This document shows positions 41,992 through 50,789 of a stretch of DNA of 60,580 nt, piece by piece. Origin of the DNA: Nocardia brasiliensis IFM 10847 (GTDB lineage: Bacteria; Actinomycetota; Actinomycetes; Mycobacteriales; Mycobacteriaceae); contig NZ_BAUA01000091.1 of the NCBI RefSeq assembly GCF_000710915.1, forward strand, positions 1-60,580, written 5' to 3'. A model generated the notes under the pieces. It was not told where the DNA came from. It worked only from the letters and a program-made list of their open reading frames with translations, and ran no database searches. Positions within the stretch are counted from its first letter, which is position 1; every line of letters begins with the position of its first letter. Position numbers and translations under genes: made by a program.

Positions 41992-42640
41992 GCCGGATCC
42001 AGATCTGCTCGGCCCGGCCGAGCAGCCGGTCGTCGGCGCCGTAGACGGCGGTGGACGCGAACGATTTGCGGCCCTGCGCACCGTGCGCCTCGCCGACCAC
42101 GACGCACTGCTCCCCGATCGAGGGCAAGTCGTGCACCGTCGCGGTCATGGAGCCGAGCAGGGCGGGCCGGTCCATCATGTCGGGCAGCGACCAGCCACCG
42201 GGGCAATCCATGGCGGCCCACACGATGGCGGGGCCGAGCGGTAGCGAGGCGTCGGGAATCCACGGTGCCGCCACCCGGCCCGCGTCCACCGCGCCCGCCT
42301 CGATGCGCAGGCCGTCGGCGCGGCCGCTGCCGCAGACGAAGCAGGACGCGAACATCTCGTTGGATCGGTACGAACTCGCGGCCGCCGCGGCTGTCGCGTA
42401 GGGCACCGATTGCGGTGCGGCGCGGTCGAATTCACCGGCCCTGCTTTCGGCGACCAGGGTATCGCCGTCGTACAGGTGCCCGTCACGCAGGTCGAGCGGA
42501 GTGTCCAGCGGCGGGCGGTTGCGCAGGATCACGGTGACCGCGGCCTCGTCGCGCTGTTCGGCGAGCAAGCCGCCCACGTATCCGCCGTTACCGGTGCCGG
42601 GCGGGCCGTTGAATCGACTCGGAATGCGCAGTGTCGCCAT
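41984..42640 (-). CDS. Hotdog-fold thioesterase-like protein
   Basis: 218 residues from ATG 42640; TAGCGT (plus 42648-42653) lies seven bases upstream, so it is probably leaderless. FNGPPGTGNGGYVGGLLAEQ near the N terminus and AIVWAAMDCPGGWSL later resemble acyl-CoA thioesterase-like hotdog proteins with two hotdog halves. A CFVCG motif lies between the halves (NEMFASCFVCGSGRADGLRI), also seen in this group. The substrate is unknown. It is an insertion relative to the M. tuberculosis order, where Rv3312c lies. Confidence 0.65.
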   Translation of the reverse strand: MATLRIPSRFNGPPGTGNGGYVGGLLAEQRDEAAVTVILRNRPPLDTPLDLRDGHLYDGDTLVAESRAGEFDRAAPQSVPYATAAAAASSYRSNEMFASCFVCGSGRADGLRIEAGAVDAGRVAAPWIPDASLPLGPAIVWAAMDCPGGWSLPDMMDRPALLGSMTATVHDLPSIGEQCVVVGEAHGAQGRKSFASTAVYGADDRLLGRAEQIWIRLN

Positions 42641-42701
42641 AGCGGCCACGCTAGCGAAACCGGGTGCAGTCACTCACGGACTGTCACCCGGTTCACACCG
42701 C

Positions 42702-43799
42702 CTAACCGAGCAGCACCGCGTAGCCCGGCTTGATGATGTCGTCGATGATCCGCAGCCGCTCCGGGAACGGGATGAACGCCGACTTCATCGCGTTGATGGT
42801 GAAACGTTCGAGATCGCTCCAGCCGTAGTCGAACGTGTCGACCAGCTTGAGCATCTCCTTGCTCATGGTGGTGTCACTCATCAGCCGGTTGTCGGTGTTC
42901 ACCGTGACCCGGAAGCGCAGCCGGGCCAGCAGGTCGAACGGGTGCTTGTCGAGCGAGGGCACCGCGCCGGTCTGCACGTTCGACGACGGACAGAGCTCCA
43001 GCGGGATGCGCATATCCCGCACGTAGTTCGCGACCAGTCCCAGGCGGGCGTCCTCGATCGCGCCGGGCACGCTGATGTCGTCGGTGATCCGCACGCCGTG
43101 GCCGAGCCGGTCACAGCCGCAGAAGGCGAGCGCCTCGTGGATCGAGGGCAGCCCGAACGCCTCGCCGGCGTGAATGGTGAAGTGCGCGCTGTTGGCGCGC
43201 ATGTATTCGAATGCGTCCAGGTGCCGGCTGGGCGGGAACCCGGCCTCCGCACCCGCGATATCGAAGCCGCCCACGCCGCGATCCCGGAAGCGCACGGTGA
43301 GCTCGGCGATCTCGCGCGAGCGTGCCGCATGCCGCATGGCGGTGAGCAGGCAGGTCACCACGATCGGGCGGCCTGCGGCCGCGGCCGCCGCCTCGCCCTC
43401 CCGGAAGCCGGCCAGGGTGTGCTCGACGACCTCGTCGAGGGTCAGTCCGCGCTCGAGGTGCTGTTCGGGGGCGAAACGCACCTCGGCGTACACCACCCCG
43501 TCCGCGGAGAGGTCTTCCGCGCATTCGCGGGCGACCCGGCGCAGACCCTCCGGCGTCTGCATGACGGCGACGGTGTGCGCGAAAGTTTCCAGATACAGTT
43601 CCAGCGATCCGCTGTCGGCCGCGTCGCGGAACCAGGCGGCCAGCGCCGCCTCGTCCGTGGCGGGTAGGTCCGCATAGCCGCACTCGGCGGCCAGCTCCAG
43701 CACCGTGGCGGGCCGTAGACCACCGTCGAGGTGGTCGTGCAGCAGCGCTTTTGGCGCCTGTCGGATCGAGGCAAGGGTCAATGCGGTCGGTCCAGTCAT
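42702..43799 (-). CDS. add: Adenosine deaminase
   Basis: 365 residues from ATG 43799; TACCGT (plus 43806-43811) six bases upstream suggests a leaderless message. It deaminates adenosine and deoxyadenosine to (deoxy)inosine, substrates for DeoD. LLHDHLDGGLRP gives the zinc His-x-Asp/His pair, FTIHAGEAFG the third His and catalytic Glu, GCDRLGHGVRI the next His, and NTDNRLMS the zinc/catalytic Asp. Matches Rv3313c. Confidence 0.93.
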   Translation of the reverse strand: MTGPTALTLASIRQAPKALLHDHLDGGLRPATVLELAAECGYADLPATDEAALAAWFRDAADSGSLELYLETFAHTVAVMQTPEGLRRVARECAEDLSADGVVYAEVRFAPEQHLERGLTLDEVVEHTLAGFREGEAAAAAAGRPIVVTCLLTAMRHAARSREIAELTVRFRDRGVGGFDIAGAEAGFPPSRHLDAFEYMRANSAHFTIHAGEAFGLPSIHEALAFCGCDRLGHGVRITDDISVPGAIEDARLGLVANYVRDMRIPLELCPSSNVQTGAVPSLDKHPFDLLARLRFRVTVNTDNRLMSDTTMSKEMLKLVDTFDYGWSDLERFTINAMKSAFIPFPERLRIIDDIIKPGYAVLLG

Positions 43800-44012
43800 G
43801 TAATGACGGTAGCCGCACCTCGCCGCAACGGCACCCGACTGACGTAGTGGCAACCATCTCGTTGCCCGCCCATCCCGTGACGGCCCACACCCGGACACCG
43901 GACAGACGCTCGGTCTGCTCGCGGAGCCGGTGCTGCGTGCGGCAGTGCTCCCGTTGTCCACCAGGCTGTTTCGTGCAGCCGGAGCCGCCGTGCGTCGAGC
44001 CGTGCGGGCCGC

Positions 44013-45302
44013 TCAGACGCCGATTCGTCCGAGGAGCAAAGGGGCGGTGGGCTTCTCACCGGTGTCGCCGATGGCGACAGCCTCCCGCAGCGCGTCCTGC
44101 GCCCCGGCGAACGCGTCGGGGGTGTCGGTGTGCAGGGTGAGCAACGGCTGCCCGGCAGAGACGGAATCGCCTGGCTTGGCATGCATTTCGACGCCCGCGC
44201 CGAACTGCACCGGATCGCCCTGCCTGGCCCGGCCCGCGCCGAGCCGCCACGCCGCGATGCCGACGCCCATGGCATCCAGGCGGGTGAGCACGCCGGCACG
44301 CTCGGCCTTGATCACCTCGGTGTGTTTCGCGGTGGGCAGCGCGGCATCCGGGTCGCCGCCTTGCGCCCGGACCATCGCGCGCCAGTGATCCATCGCCCGC
44401 CCGTCGGCCAGCACGTCGGCCGGGTCGACGTCGAGCCCGGCCAGTGCGACCATCTCGCGCGCGAGCGTGACGGTGAGTTCGACGATGTCCGCGGGCCCGC
44501 CCCCGGCGAGCACCTCCACCGACTCGGCCACCTCCAGCGCGTTACCCGCCGTCCGGCCGAGCGGGGTGTCCATCGCGGTGAGCAGCGCCACCGTGCGCAC
44601 GCCCGCGTCAGTGCCCAATTCGACCATGGCCGTGGCCAATTCGCGCGCGCCGTCGAGCGTCTTCAGGAACGCGCCCGCGCCGACCTTCACGTCGAGCACC
44701 AAGGCCGCGGTGCCCTCCGCGATCTTCTTGCTCATGATCGAACTGGCGATCAACGGGATGGATTCCACGGTGCCGGTGACATCACGCAGTGCGTAGAGCC
44801 GTTTGTCCGCCGGTGCCAGGTCGGCGCCCGCCGCGCACACCACCGCGCCGACAGCGGGGTCACTGAGCAACTCGCGCATCCGCGGCACCGAAACGTCGGC
44901 CTGCCAGCCGGGAATCGCTTCCAGCTTGTCGAGCGTGCCGCCGGTGTGACCGAGCCCGCGCCCGGACAGCTGCGGAACGGCCGCGCCGCACGCGGCGACC
45001 AACGGCGCCAACGGCAGCGTGATCTTGTCGCCCACCCCGCCGGTCGAATGCTTGTCCACGGTGGGCCGGGGCAGATCGGTGAAGTCCATCCGGCGGCCGG
45101 ACGCGATCATCGCGGCGGTCCAGCGCGCGGTCTCGCGCCGGGTCATCCCTCGCCACACGATCGCCATGGCCAGGGCCGACATCTGCTCGTCGGCCACCAC
45201 CCCCTTGGTGAACCCGTCAATCACCCAGTCGATCTGGGCGTCCGACAGCGCGCCGCCGTCACGCTTGGCAGTGATGATCGAAACCGCGTCCAGTGCCGTC
45301 AC
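44013..45302 (-). CDS. deoA: Thymidine phosphorylase
   Basis: 429 residues from GTG 45302; CAGACT (plus 45310-45315) seven bases upstream may serve as a -10. It splits thymidine/deoxyuridine with phosphate to base and deoxyribose 1-phosphate. The pattern KHSTGGVGDKITLPLAPLVAACG, the signature GRGLGHTGGTLDKLEAIPGW and LVLDVKVGAGAFLKT are diagnostic. Matches Rv3314c. Unlike M. tuberculosis, where cdd directly precedes it, a small opposing gene separates the two here. Confidence 0.94.
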   Translation of the reverse strand: MTALDAVSIITAKRDGGALSDAQIDWVIDGFTKGVVADEQMSALAMAIVWRGMTRRETARWTAAMIASGRRMDFTDLPRPTVDKHSTGGVGDKITLPLAPLVAACGAAVPQLSGRGLGHTGGTLDKLEAIPGWQADVSVPRMRELLSDPAVGAVVCAAGADLAPADKRLYALRDVTGTVESIPLIASSIMSKKIAEGTAALVLDVKVGAGAFLKTLDGARELATAMVELGTDAGVRTVALLTAMDTPLGRTAGNALEVAESVEVLAGGGPADIVELTVTLAREMVALAGLDVDPADVLADGRAMDHWRAMVRAQGGDPDAALPTAKHTEVIKAERAGVLTRLDAMGVGIAAWRLGAGRARQGDPVQFGAGVEMHAKPGDSVSAGQPLLTLHTDTPDAFAGAQDALREAVAIGDTGEKPTAPLLLGRIGV

Positions 45303-45401
45303 ATTCGCCAGTCTGGCACGAGCCGGCCGCCGATAGCTGGTTCTTGTCGGTACCCTCCGATAGCCTCAGCGCATCAATCGAACACGGGGCAAGGGGGACC
45401 A

Positions 45402-45641
45402 ATGACATCGGCACACCTCGACCGCCGCGTCCGCGAGCTGGCGACGCGCGTCACCGATATCGAAGACACGCACAGCGAGTCGTTGTACGAGCTGAAGCGC
45501 CGCGTCACCGGGATAGAACTGGTGCAGCGCCGCAGCTTCGCCCTCCTCTTGCGCCATATCGGCGTCCCCGCCGCGGACATCCCGGCGATCACCAGCGCCA
45601 CGGAGGACGACATCGACGCTGCCCTCGACGCGGACTGCTGA
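45402..45641 (+). CDS. Small unknown coiled protein between deoA and cdd
   Basis: 79 residues from ATG 45402, with AAGGGGGA about 5 bases upstream. The sequence is charged and helical (LDRRVRELATRVTDIEDTHSESLYELKRRVTGIELVQRR) and could be a short coiled coil; it ends in an acidic tail. No family recognised. It lies on the opposite strand to deoA and cdd and splits that usual neighbour pair. Confidence 0.65.
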   Translation: MTSAHLDRRVRELATRVTDIEDTHSESLYELKRRVTGIELVQRRSFALLLRHIGVPAADIPAITSATEDDIDAALDADC

Positions 45642-45665
45642 GGCCGACCAGCCTGGTCGAACGGC

Positions 45666-46067
45666 TTACAGCTGGCCGGCGTCCAGGTCGTCGGGGCCGA
45701 AGGCGTCGGGAAGCAGGGCGGCGAGGCGGACGGGACCACGGCGGTGATCGACCAGCAGGTCGGACCCGCCGTGCTCGTAGAGGAGCTGGCGGCAGCGCCC
45801 ACAGGGCATCAGGATTTCGCCGCGGGAATCGCATACGGCGAGGGCGAGCAACCGGCCCCCACCGCCGGAATGCAAGTTACCGATGAGTACGCATTCGGCA
45901 CACAGGGTCAAACCATATGAGACATTTTCCACATTGCAGCCCCGCACAATTCGACCATCGGCGCTGAGAGCCGCTGCTCCGACCGGAAACCGCGAGTACG
46001 GTACATAGGCATTACGCATTACTTGAATTGCGTTGTCACGCAGGGATTTCCAGTCGATTTCCGGCAT
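45666..46067 (-). CDS. cdd: Cytidine deaminase
   Basis: 133 residues from ATG 46067, with GAGAAGGGG about 9 bases upstream. It deaminates cytidine and deoxycytidine to (deoxy)uridine, which then feeds DeoA. Zinc ligands and catalytic Glu are in TLCAECVLIG and PCGRCRQLL. NVENVSYG binds the ribose. Tetrameric short type by length. Matches Rv3315c. Confidence 0.95.
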   Translation of the reverse strand: MPEIDWKSLRDNAIQVMRNAYVPYSRFPVGAAALSADGRIVRGCNVENVSYGLTLCAECVLIGNLHSGGGGRLLALAVCDSRGEILMPCGRCRQLLYEHGGSDLLVDHRRGPVRLAALLPDAFGPDDLDAGQL

Positions 46068-46344
46068 CGTGAACCCCTTCTCGAGCGAGCCCGACCTGGC
46101 CGCAACGGGCCCTCAGCGGAACCCTTCACGCATCAAGAAAGGCAAACCTAACCCGCCCGACTGTAGCGCAACGCACGGCACGCCGAATTAGTTCCGGCAA
46201 ACCGAGAGGATTAGAGTCCAAATAGATCGGTTCAGGTTCCCGGCAGCGGGCCGCAACGCAGCCACCTGGGCATATGCCCCGGAACGCAGCCGGCGTCGAA
46301 TCAGCGAACCGGGTCCATCAACGACGTTGGAGGCACCGCACTCT

Positions 46345-46743
46345 ATGACCACGATAGAAGCTCCGGCCCAGCCGAAGCGGAAGACGCTGTACCGAGGCGA
46401 CCCCGGAATGTGGTCCTGGGCGCTGCACCGGATCACCGGTTGCACCATCTTCTTCTTCCTCTTCGTGCACGTCTTGGATACCGCGCTGGTCCGAGTCAGC
46501 CCGGACACCTACAACCAGGCGATCGAGACCTACAAGACGCCCATCGTCGCCCTGATGGAAATGGGCCTGGTCGTCGTCGTGCTCTTCCACGCGCTCAACG
46601 GCGTCCGCGTGATCCTGGTCGACTTCTGGGCCAAGGGCCCCAAGTACCAGCGCACGATGCTCTGGATCATCCTCGCGATCTGGTTCGTGCTGGCGGTTCC
46701 CGCCATCGGTCGCCAGTTCTTCTACCTCTTCACGGAGCACTGA
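46345..46743 (+). CDS. sdhC: Succinate dehydrogenase cytochrome b subunit
   Basis: 132 residues from ATG 46345, with GGAGG about 12 bases upstream. It is a three-helix membrane anchor of complex II. WSWALHRITGCTIFFFLFVHVLD includes the family's Ser/Arg quinone-site motif and a haem-ligand His; further helices are PIVALMEMGLVVVVLFHALNGVRVILVDF and MLWIILAIWFVLAVPAIG. It is first in the sdhCDAB operon and matches Rv3316. A short bridging frame joins it to sdhD. Confidence 0.93.
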   Translation: MTTIEAPAQPKRKTLYRGDPGMWSWALHRITGCTIFFFLFVHVLDTALVRVSPDTYNQAIETYKTPIVALMEMGLVVVVLFHALNGVRVILVDFWAKGPKYQRTMLWIILAIWFVLAVPAIGRQFFYLFTEH

Positions 46744-46744
46744 G

Positions 46745-46828
46745 ATGCGTGAGCGAAGCGAGCAAAAAATGACAACAGCCGCCAGTGCGGTCATGCCGGA
46801 GCCGAGCGTCAGCGAGGTGCAGGCATGA
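46745..46828 (+). CDS. Bridging mini-frame (27 residues) between sdhC and sdhD
   Basis: ATG 46745 starts two bases after the sdhC stop, and its TGA overlaps ATG 46825 of sdhD (ATGA). It encodes MRERSEQKMTTAA and then about 14 further residues ending SEVQA. The first half parallels MSERSERAMVTAA encoded at 40223-40264, and the DNA carries GAGCGAAGCGAGC. In M. tuberculosis sdhC and sdhD are adjacent without it as far as I recall. Confidence 0.5.
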   Translation: MRERSEQKMTTAASAVMPEPSVSEVQA

Positions 46829-47256
46829 GCGCACCTGTACTTGGTAAGTCTTATGACCGGCCGGCCAGCCTCGATTCGCCGCGCTCGCCCCGCGCCCGCT
46901 CGAAGAACAACTTCGAGATGTACGCCTGGGTGTTCATGCGCTTCTCCGGCCTGCTGCTGATCGTCCTCGTGCTCGGCCACATGACGATCATGCTGCTGCT
47001 CGACGGCGGCGTGAAGCGGCTCAACTTCGGTTTCGTCGCCGGCCGCTGGGCCAGCCCGTTCTGGCAGATCTGGGACCTGACCATGCTCTGGCTCGCCCAG
47101 CTGCACGGCGGCAACGGCCTGCGCACGGTGATCGCGGACTACTCCCGCAAGGACTCGACTCGGTTCTGGCTGAACACCCTGCTGGCCATTTCGATGATCC
47201 TGATCCTGGCCGTCGGCACGTACGTCATCTTCACCTTCGACCCCAACATCAGTTAG
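46825..47256 (+). CDS. sdhD: Succinate dehydrogenase hydrophobic anchor subunit
   Basis: 143 residues. It has three hydrophobic helices (YAWVFMRFSGLLLIVLVLGHM, the middle segment IWDLTMLWLAQLHGGNGLRTVI, and TLLAISMILILAVGTYVIF). FMRFSG and LGH carry the expected haem/quinone-side residues. It lies between sdhC and sdhA and matches Rv3317. Confidence 0.92.
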   Translation: MSAPVLGKSYDRPASLDSPRSPRARSKNNFEMYAWVFMRFSGLLLIVLVLGHMTIMLLLDGGVKRLNFGFVAGRWASPFWQIWDLTMLWLAQLHGGNGLRTVIADYSRKDSTRFWLNTLLAISMILILAVGTYVIFTFDPNIS

Positions 47257-47271
47257 GAACAGGCCACTTCG

Positions 47272-49038
47272 ATGAGTGAATCGCGGATTCAGGAGCATCG
47301 CTACGACGTCGTGATCGTCGGTGCCGGTGGCGCCGGCATGCGCGCGGCGATCGAGGCCGGGCCCCGGGCGCGTACCGCCGTCCTGACCAAGTTGTACCCG
47401 ACCCGCAGCCACACCGGCGCGGCACAGGGTGGCATGTGCGCCGCACTGGCGAACGTCGAAGAAGACAACTGGGAATGGCACACCTTCGACACCGTCAAGG
47501 GTGGCGACTACCTGGTCGACCAGGATGCCGCGGAGATCATGGCCAAGGAGGCCATCGACGCGGTGATGGACCTGGAGAAGATGGGTCTGCCGTTCAACCG
47601 GACGCCCGAGGGCAAGATCGACCAGCGTCGTTTCGGTGGTCACACCCGCGATCACGGCAAGGCTCCGGTACGGCGCGCGTGCTACGCGGCCGACCGCACC
47701 GGTCACATGATCCTGCAGACGCTGTACCAGAACTGTGTCAAGCACGACGTCGAGTTCTTCAACGAGTTCTACGTGCTCGACCTGGTGCTCAGCGACACCG
47801 ACCGGGGCCAGGTCGCCACCGGCGTCGTCGCCTACGAGCTGGCCACCGGTGACATCCACGTCTTCCACGCGAAGTCGATCATCTTCGCCACCGGCGGCTC
47901 CGGCCGGATGTACAAGACCACCTCGAACGCGCACACGCTGACCGGCGACGGCATGGCGATCGTGTTCCGCAAGGGTCTTCCCTTGGAGGACATGGAATTC
48001 CACCAGTTCCATCCGACGGGCCTGGCCGGTCTCGGCATCCTGATCTCCGAAGCCGTGCGCGGCGAGGGCGGCATCCTGCGCAACGCCAGCGGTGAGCGCT
48101 TCATGGAGCGCTACGCCCCCACCATCAAGGACCTCGCGCCGCGCGACATCGTCGCCCGCTCGATGGTGCTGGAGGTGCTCGAGGGTCGCGGCGCCGGGCC
48201 GAACAAGGACTACGTCTACATCGACGTGACCCACCTCGGCGAGGACGTGCTCGAGGAGAAGCTGCCCGACATCACCGAATTCGCGCGCACCTATCTGGGT
48301 GTCGACCCGGTGACCGAGCTGGTGCCGGTCATGCCCACCTGTCACTACGTGATGGGTGGTATCCCGACCAAGATCCGCGGCGAGGTGCTGCGCAACAACA
48401 CCGACGTGGTGCCCGGCCTGTACGCCGCGGGCGAGTGCGCCTGCGTGTCGGTGCACGGCTCCAACCGCCTCGGCACCAACTCGCTGCTCGACATCAACGT
48501 GTTCGGCCGCCGCGCCGGCATCGCCGCCGCCGAGTACGCACACCGCACCGAGTTCGTGGACCTGCCGGACAAGCCCGCGCAGATGGTGCAGGACTGGCTC
48601 GCGCTGATCCTGTCCGAGCACGGCGACGAGCGGGTCGCCGATATCCGCACCGAGTTGCAGTACACGATGGACATGAACGCCGCCGTGTTCCGCACCGAGG
48701 ACACCCTCAAGCAGGCCCTCACCGATATCCACGTGCTGAAGGAGCGCTACAGCCGGATCACGGTGCAGGACAAGGGCAAGCGCTACAACAGCGACCTGCT
48801 GGAAGCCGTCGAGCTCGGCTTCCTGCTGGAGCTGGCCGAAGTCACCGTCGTCGGTGCGCTCAACCGGAAGGAATCGCGCGGCGGCCACGCCCGCGAGGAC
48901 TACCCGGACCGCGACGACGTGAACTTCATGCGGCACACGATGGCCTACAAGGAAAGCGCGGATCTGATCTCCGATATCCGCCTCGACTTCAAGCCGGTGG
49001 TGCAGACCCGTTACGAGCCGATGGAGCGTAAGTACTGA
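47272..49038 (+). CDS. sdhA: Succinate dehydrogenase flavoprotein subunit
   Basis: 588 residues. It oxidises succinate to fumarate with covalent FAD. VIVGAGGAGMRAAIEAG is the FAD motif and His47 in RSHTGAAQGGM is the expected covalent attachment site. HQFHPTGL, GEGGILRNASGERFMERY, and PVMPTCHYVMGGIPT are family signatures. It starts 16 bases after sdhD and its stop overlaps the sdhB start (TGATG). Confidence 0.97.
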   Translation: MSESRIQEHRYDVVIVGAGGAGMRAAIEAGPRARTAVLTKLYPTRSHTGAAQGGMCAALANVEEDNWEWHTFDTVKGGDYLVDQDAAEIMAKEAIDAVMDLEKMGLPFNRTPEGKIDQRRFGGHTRDHGKAPVRRACYAADRTGHMILQTLYQNCVKHDVEFFNEFYVLDLVLSDTDRGQVATGVVAYELATGDIHVFHAKSIIFATGGSGRMYKTTSNAHTLTGDGMAIVFRKGLPLEDMEFHQFHPTGLAGLGILISEAVRGEGGILRNASGERFMERYAPTIKDLAPRDIVARSMVLEVLEGRGAGPNKDYVYIDVTHLGEDVLEEKLPDITEFARTYLGVDPVTELVPVMPTCHYVMGGIPTKIRGEVLRNNTDVVPGLYAAGECACVSVHGSNRLGTNSLLDINVFGRRAGIAAAEYAHRTEFVDLPDKPAQMVQDWLALILSEHGDERVADIRTELQYTMDMNAAVFRTEDTLKQALTDIHVLKERYSRITVQDKGKRYNSDLLEAVELGFLLELAEVTVVGALNRKESRGGHAREDYPDRDDVNFMRHTMAYKESADLISDIRLDFKPVVQTRYEPMERKY

Positions 49039-49811
49039 TGACTGCCGTACTCGAGAAGACCCCTCCGGCCAAGCCCGCGCCGGTCCCCGAGGGCTCCGTG
49101 ATGGTCACCGTCAAGGTGGCCCGGTTCAACCCGGAGGACGACAAGGGTGCGCACTGGGAGTCGTTCCAGGTGCCGGTGCTGCCGACGGACCGATTCCTCA
49201 ACGTGCTCATCTACATCAAGTCCTACCTGGACGGCACGCTGACGTTCCGGCGGTCCTGCGCGCACGGTGTGTGCGGCTCCGACGCCATGCGGATCAACGG
49301 GGTGAACCGGTTGGCCTGCAAGGTGCTGATGAAGGACATGCTGCCCAAGGGCGACAAGACCCTCACCATCACCGTCGAGCCGATCCGCGGCCTGCCCGTG
49401 GAGAAGGACCTCGTGGTGAACATGGAGCCGTTCTTCGACGCGTTCCGCGCGGTGAAGCCGTACCTGATGACCTCGGGCAACGAGCCGACCCGCGAGCGCA
49501 TCCAGTCGCAGGCCGACCGCGCGCGCTTCGATGACACCACCAAGTGCATCCTCTGTGCGTGCTGCACCACCTCGTGCCCCGTGTACTGGAGTGACGGCAG
49601 CTACTTCGGTCCCGCCGCCATCGTCAACGCGCACCGCTTCATTTTCGACAGCCGCGACGAGGGTGCCCGCGAACGCCTCGACATCCTCAACGATGTCGAA
49701 GGTGTCTGGCGTTGCCGCACCACCTTCAACTGCACCGACGCATGCCCCCGCGGCATCGAGGTCACCAAGGCCATCCAAGAAGTCAAGCGCGCCCTCCTCT
49801 TCGCCCGCTGA
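49038..49811 (+). CDS. sdhB: Succinate dehydrogenase iron-sulfur subunit
   Basis: 257 residues. It carries electrons from SdhA through three clusters to quinone. Ligands for [2Fe-2S] are Cys74, Cys79, Asp82 and Cys94 (CAHGVCGSDAM). CILCACCTTSCP and CRTTFNCTDACP hold the [4Fe-4S] and [3Fe-4S] cysteines. Last gene of sdhCDAB, followed by a strong terminator. Confidence 0.97.
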   Translation: MTAVLEKTPPAKPAPVPEGSVMVTVKVARFNPEDDKGAHWESFQVPVLPTDRFLNVLIYIKSYLDGTLTFRRSCAHGVCGSDAMRINGVNRLACKVLMKDMLPKGDKTLTITVEPIRGLPVEKDLVVNMEPFFDAFRAVKPYLMTSGNEPTRERIQSQADRARFDDTTKCILCACCTTSCPVYWSDGSYFGPAAIVNAHRFIFDSRDEGARERLDILNDVEGVWRCRTTFNCTDACPRGIEVTKAIQEVKRALLFAR

Positions 49812-49820
49812 CCAGCCCCC

Positions 49821-49860
49821 GCGAAGGCCGCCTCCATCGAAAGATGCAGGCGGCCTTCGC
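49821..49860. terminator. Terminator of the sdh operon
   Basis: GCGAAGGCCGCCT (49821-49833) pairs with 49848-49860 in a 13-base stem, extended by an inner 4-base stem CATC/GATG closed by a GAAA tetraloop. It lies 10 bases after sdhB and separates it from an opposing gene. Confidence 0.85.
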
Positions 49861-49877
49861 CGTTCCCGGGGGCGGGC

Positions 49878-50789
49878 TCATCCTCGGCTGATCGGAAACT
49901 TCTCCAAGTGGTCCAGGAGCAGACCGATTACTACCGAGATGATCACGAAAGACCCGAACCATCGCCAAGTTTGACTCGCTGCCTGCCACAGCCAATTGCC
50001 ACGCCAGCCGGCTTGCGGCGGTCCTTCGGTAGCCCTCACCCAGATGCCCCATCGAACAACGGCCCACGCGGCGACGAACATCAGCGTCGGGAGGTAGCTG
50101 AACGGCTCCTTCGGTTGGTAGTTGCGTACTTCGCCGAAGGCCACGAGCAACAATCCTGCGGTAACCAGCAATAGAACGAGGCGGGTTGCCCATATCACCT
50201 GTGTGAGGCGATCGGAGACCCCCTCACGTGCGGCAGGGTCCATCGGCCCGGTGAACAGCACACGAACACTGAAACCTCCTTGGGCACGGAACTGGGCCAG
50301 TAACGCACGTAGATCGTCGCGGCGTTCACTCAGCCAGGTCCGCCAAAAGGTGGCGACGTCACGCGGCGGCCGGGCGAAGCCCCGAAAGTACAGCAGCCCG
50401 CGCATCCGGGTCCGGCCACGCAAGAAGCCGCGGCCGAAGATGTCGTCTCGCTCTATCCGGTTGCCGCGTCTGACCGTCTGCCAACGTAACAACTCATGTA
50501 TCTCGCGGCCATTTCGGCGCCGCCGGCCTGGCCGGTGATGGTGACAACGCTGCCACTCACCCAGCACACGGTTACGACACGGACGGCCTGTGGTGGTCAG
50601 CGGGTACTCGCATGGAACCGGCCACGCCTTCCCTCGAGACCACCACACCGCCCCAGCCATTACCGCCATGATGATCGGGAAGATCAGAGCGAAGGTCAGC
50701 GGCCACGGCACATCCCAAGGGCTCAGGTACTCGAGCACTCCGGCGAAGAGCCCCAGCAGACGTCTGAAATGATCGAATATCTCCCCCAT
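49878..50789 (-). CDS. Unknown multi-helix membrane protein with a Cys/His-rich loop
   Basis: 303 residues from ATG 50789; TACCAT (plus 50796-50801) six bases upstream suggests a leaderless message. Hydrophobic segments occur at the N terminus (WPLTFALIFPIIMAVMAGAVWW) and three times after residue 190 (VLLLVTAGLLLVAF and later). Between lies CEYPLTTTGRPCRN then CHHHRPGRRRRNG, a C-x2-P-x5-G-x-PC-x9-C-x-H arrangement that could bind metal, followed by a basic region. No family recognised. Base composition is less GC-rich than its neighbours, which may mean recent acquisition. Confidence 0.65.
   Translation of the reverse strand: MGEIFDHFRRLLGLFAGVLEYLSPWDVPWPLTFALIFPIIMAVMAGAVWWSRGKAWPVPCEYPLTTTGRPCRNRVLGEWQRCHHHRPGRRRRNGREIHELLRWQTVRRGNRIERDDIFGRGFLRGRTRMRGLLYFRGFARPPRDVATFWRTWLSERRDDLRALLAQFRAQGGFSVRVLFTGPMDPAAREGVSDRLTQVIWATRLVLLLVTAGLLLVAFGEVRNYQPKEPFSYLPTLMFVAAWAVVRWGIWVRATEGPPQAGWRGNWLWQAASQTWRWFGSFVIISVVIGLLLDHLEKFPISRG

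Noticed and set aside
46140..46165. A GGCAAACCTAACCC stretch resembling half an iron box (IdeR) upstream of sdhC
   Set aside because: Only one half-site matches TTAGGTTAGSCTAACCTAA. Too weak to call.
46318..48936. An 872-codon antisense frame across sdhC-sdhA
   Set aside because: Val/His/Glu-rich shadow of the sdh genes, no domain.
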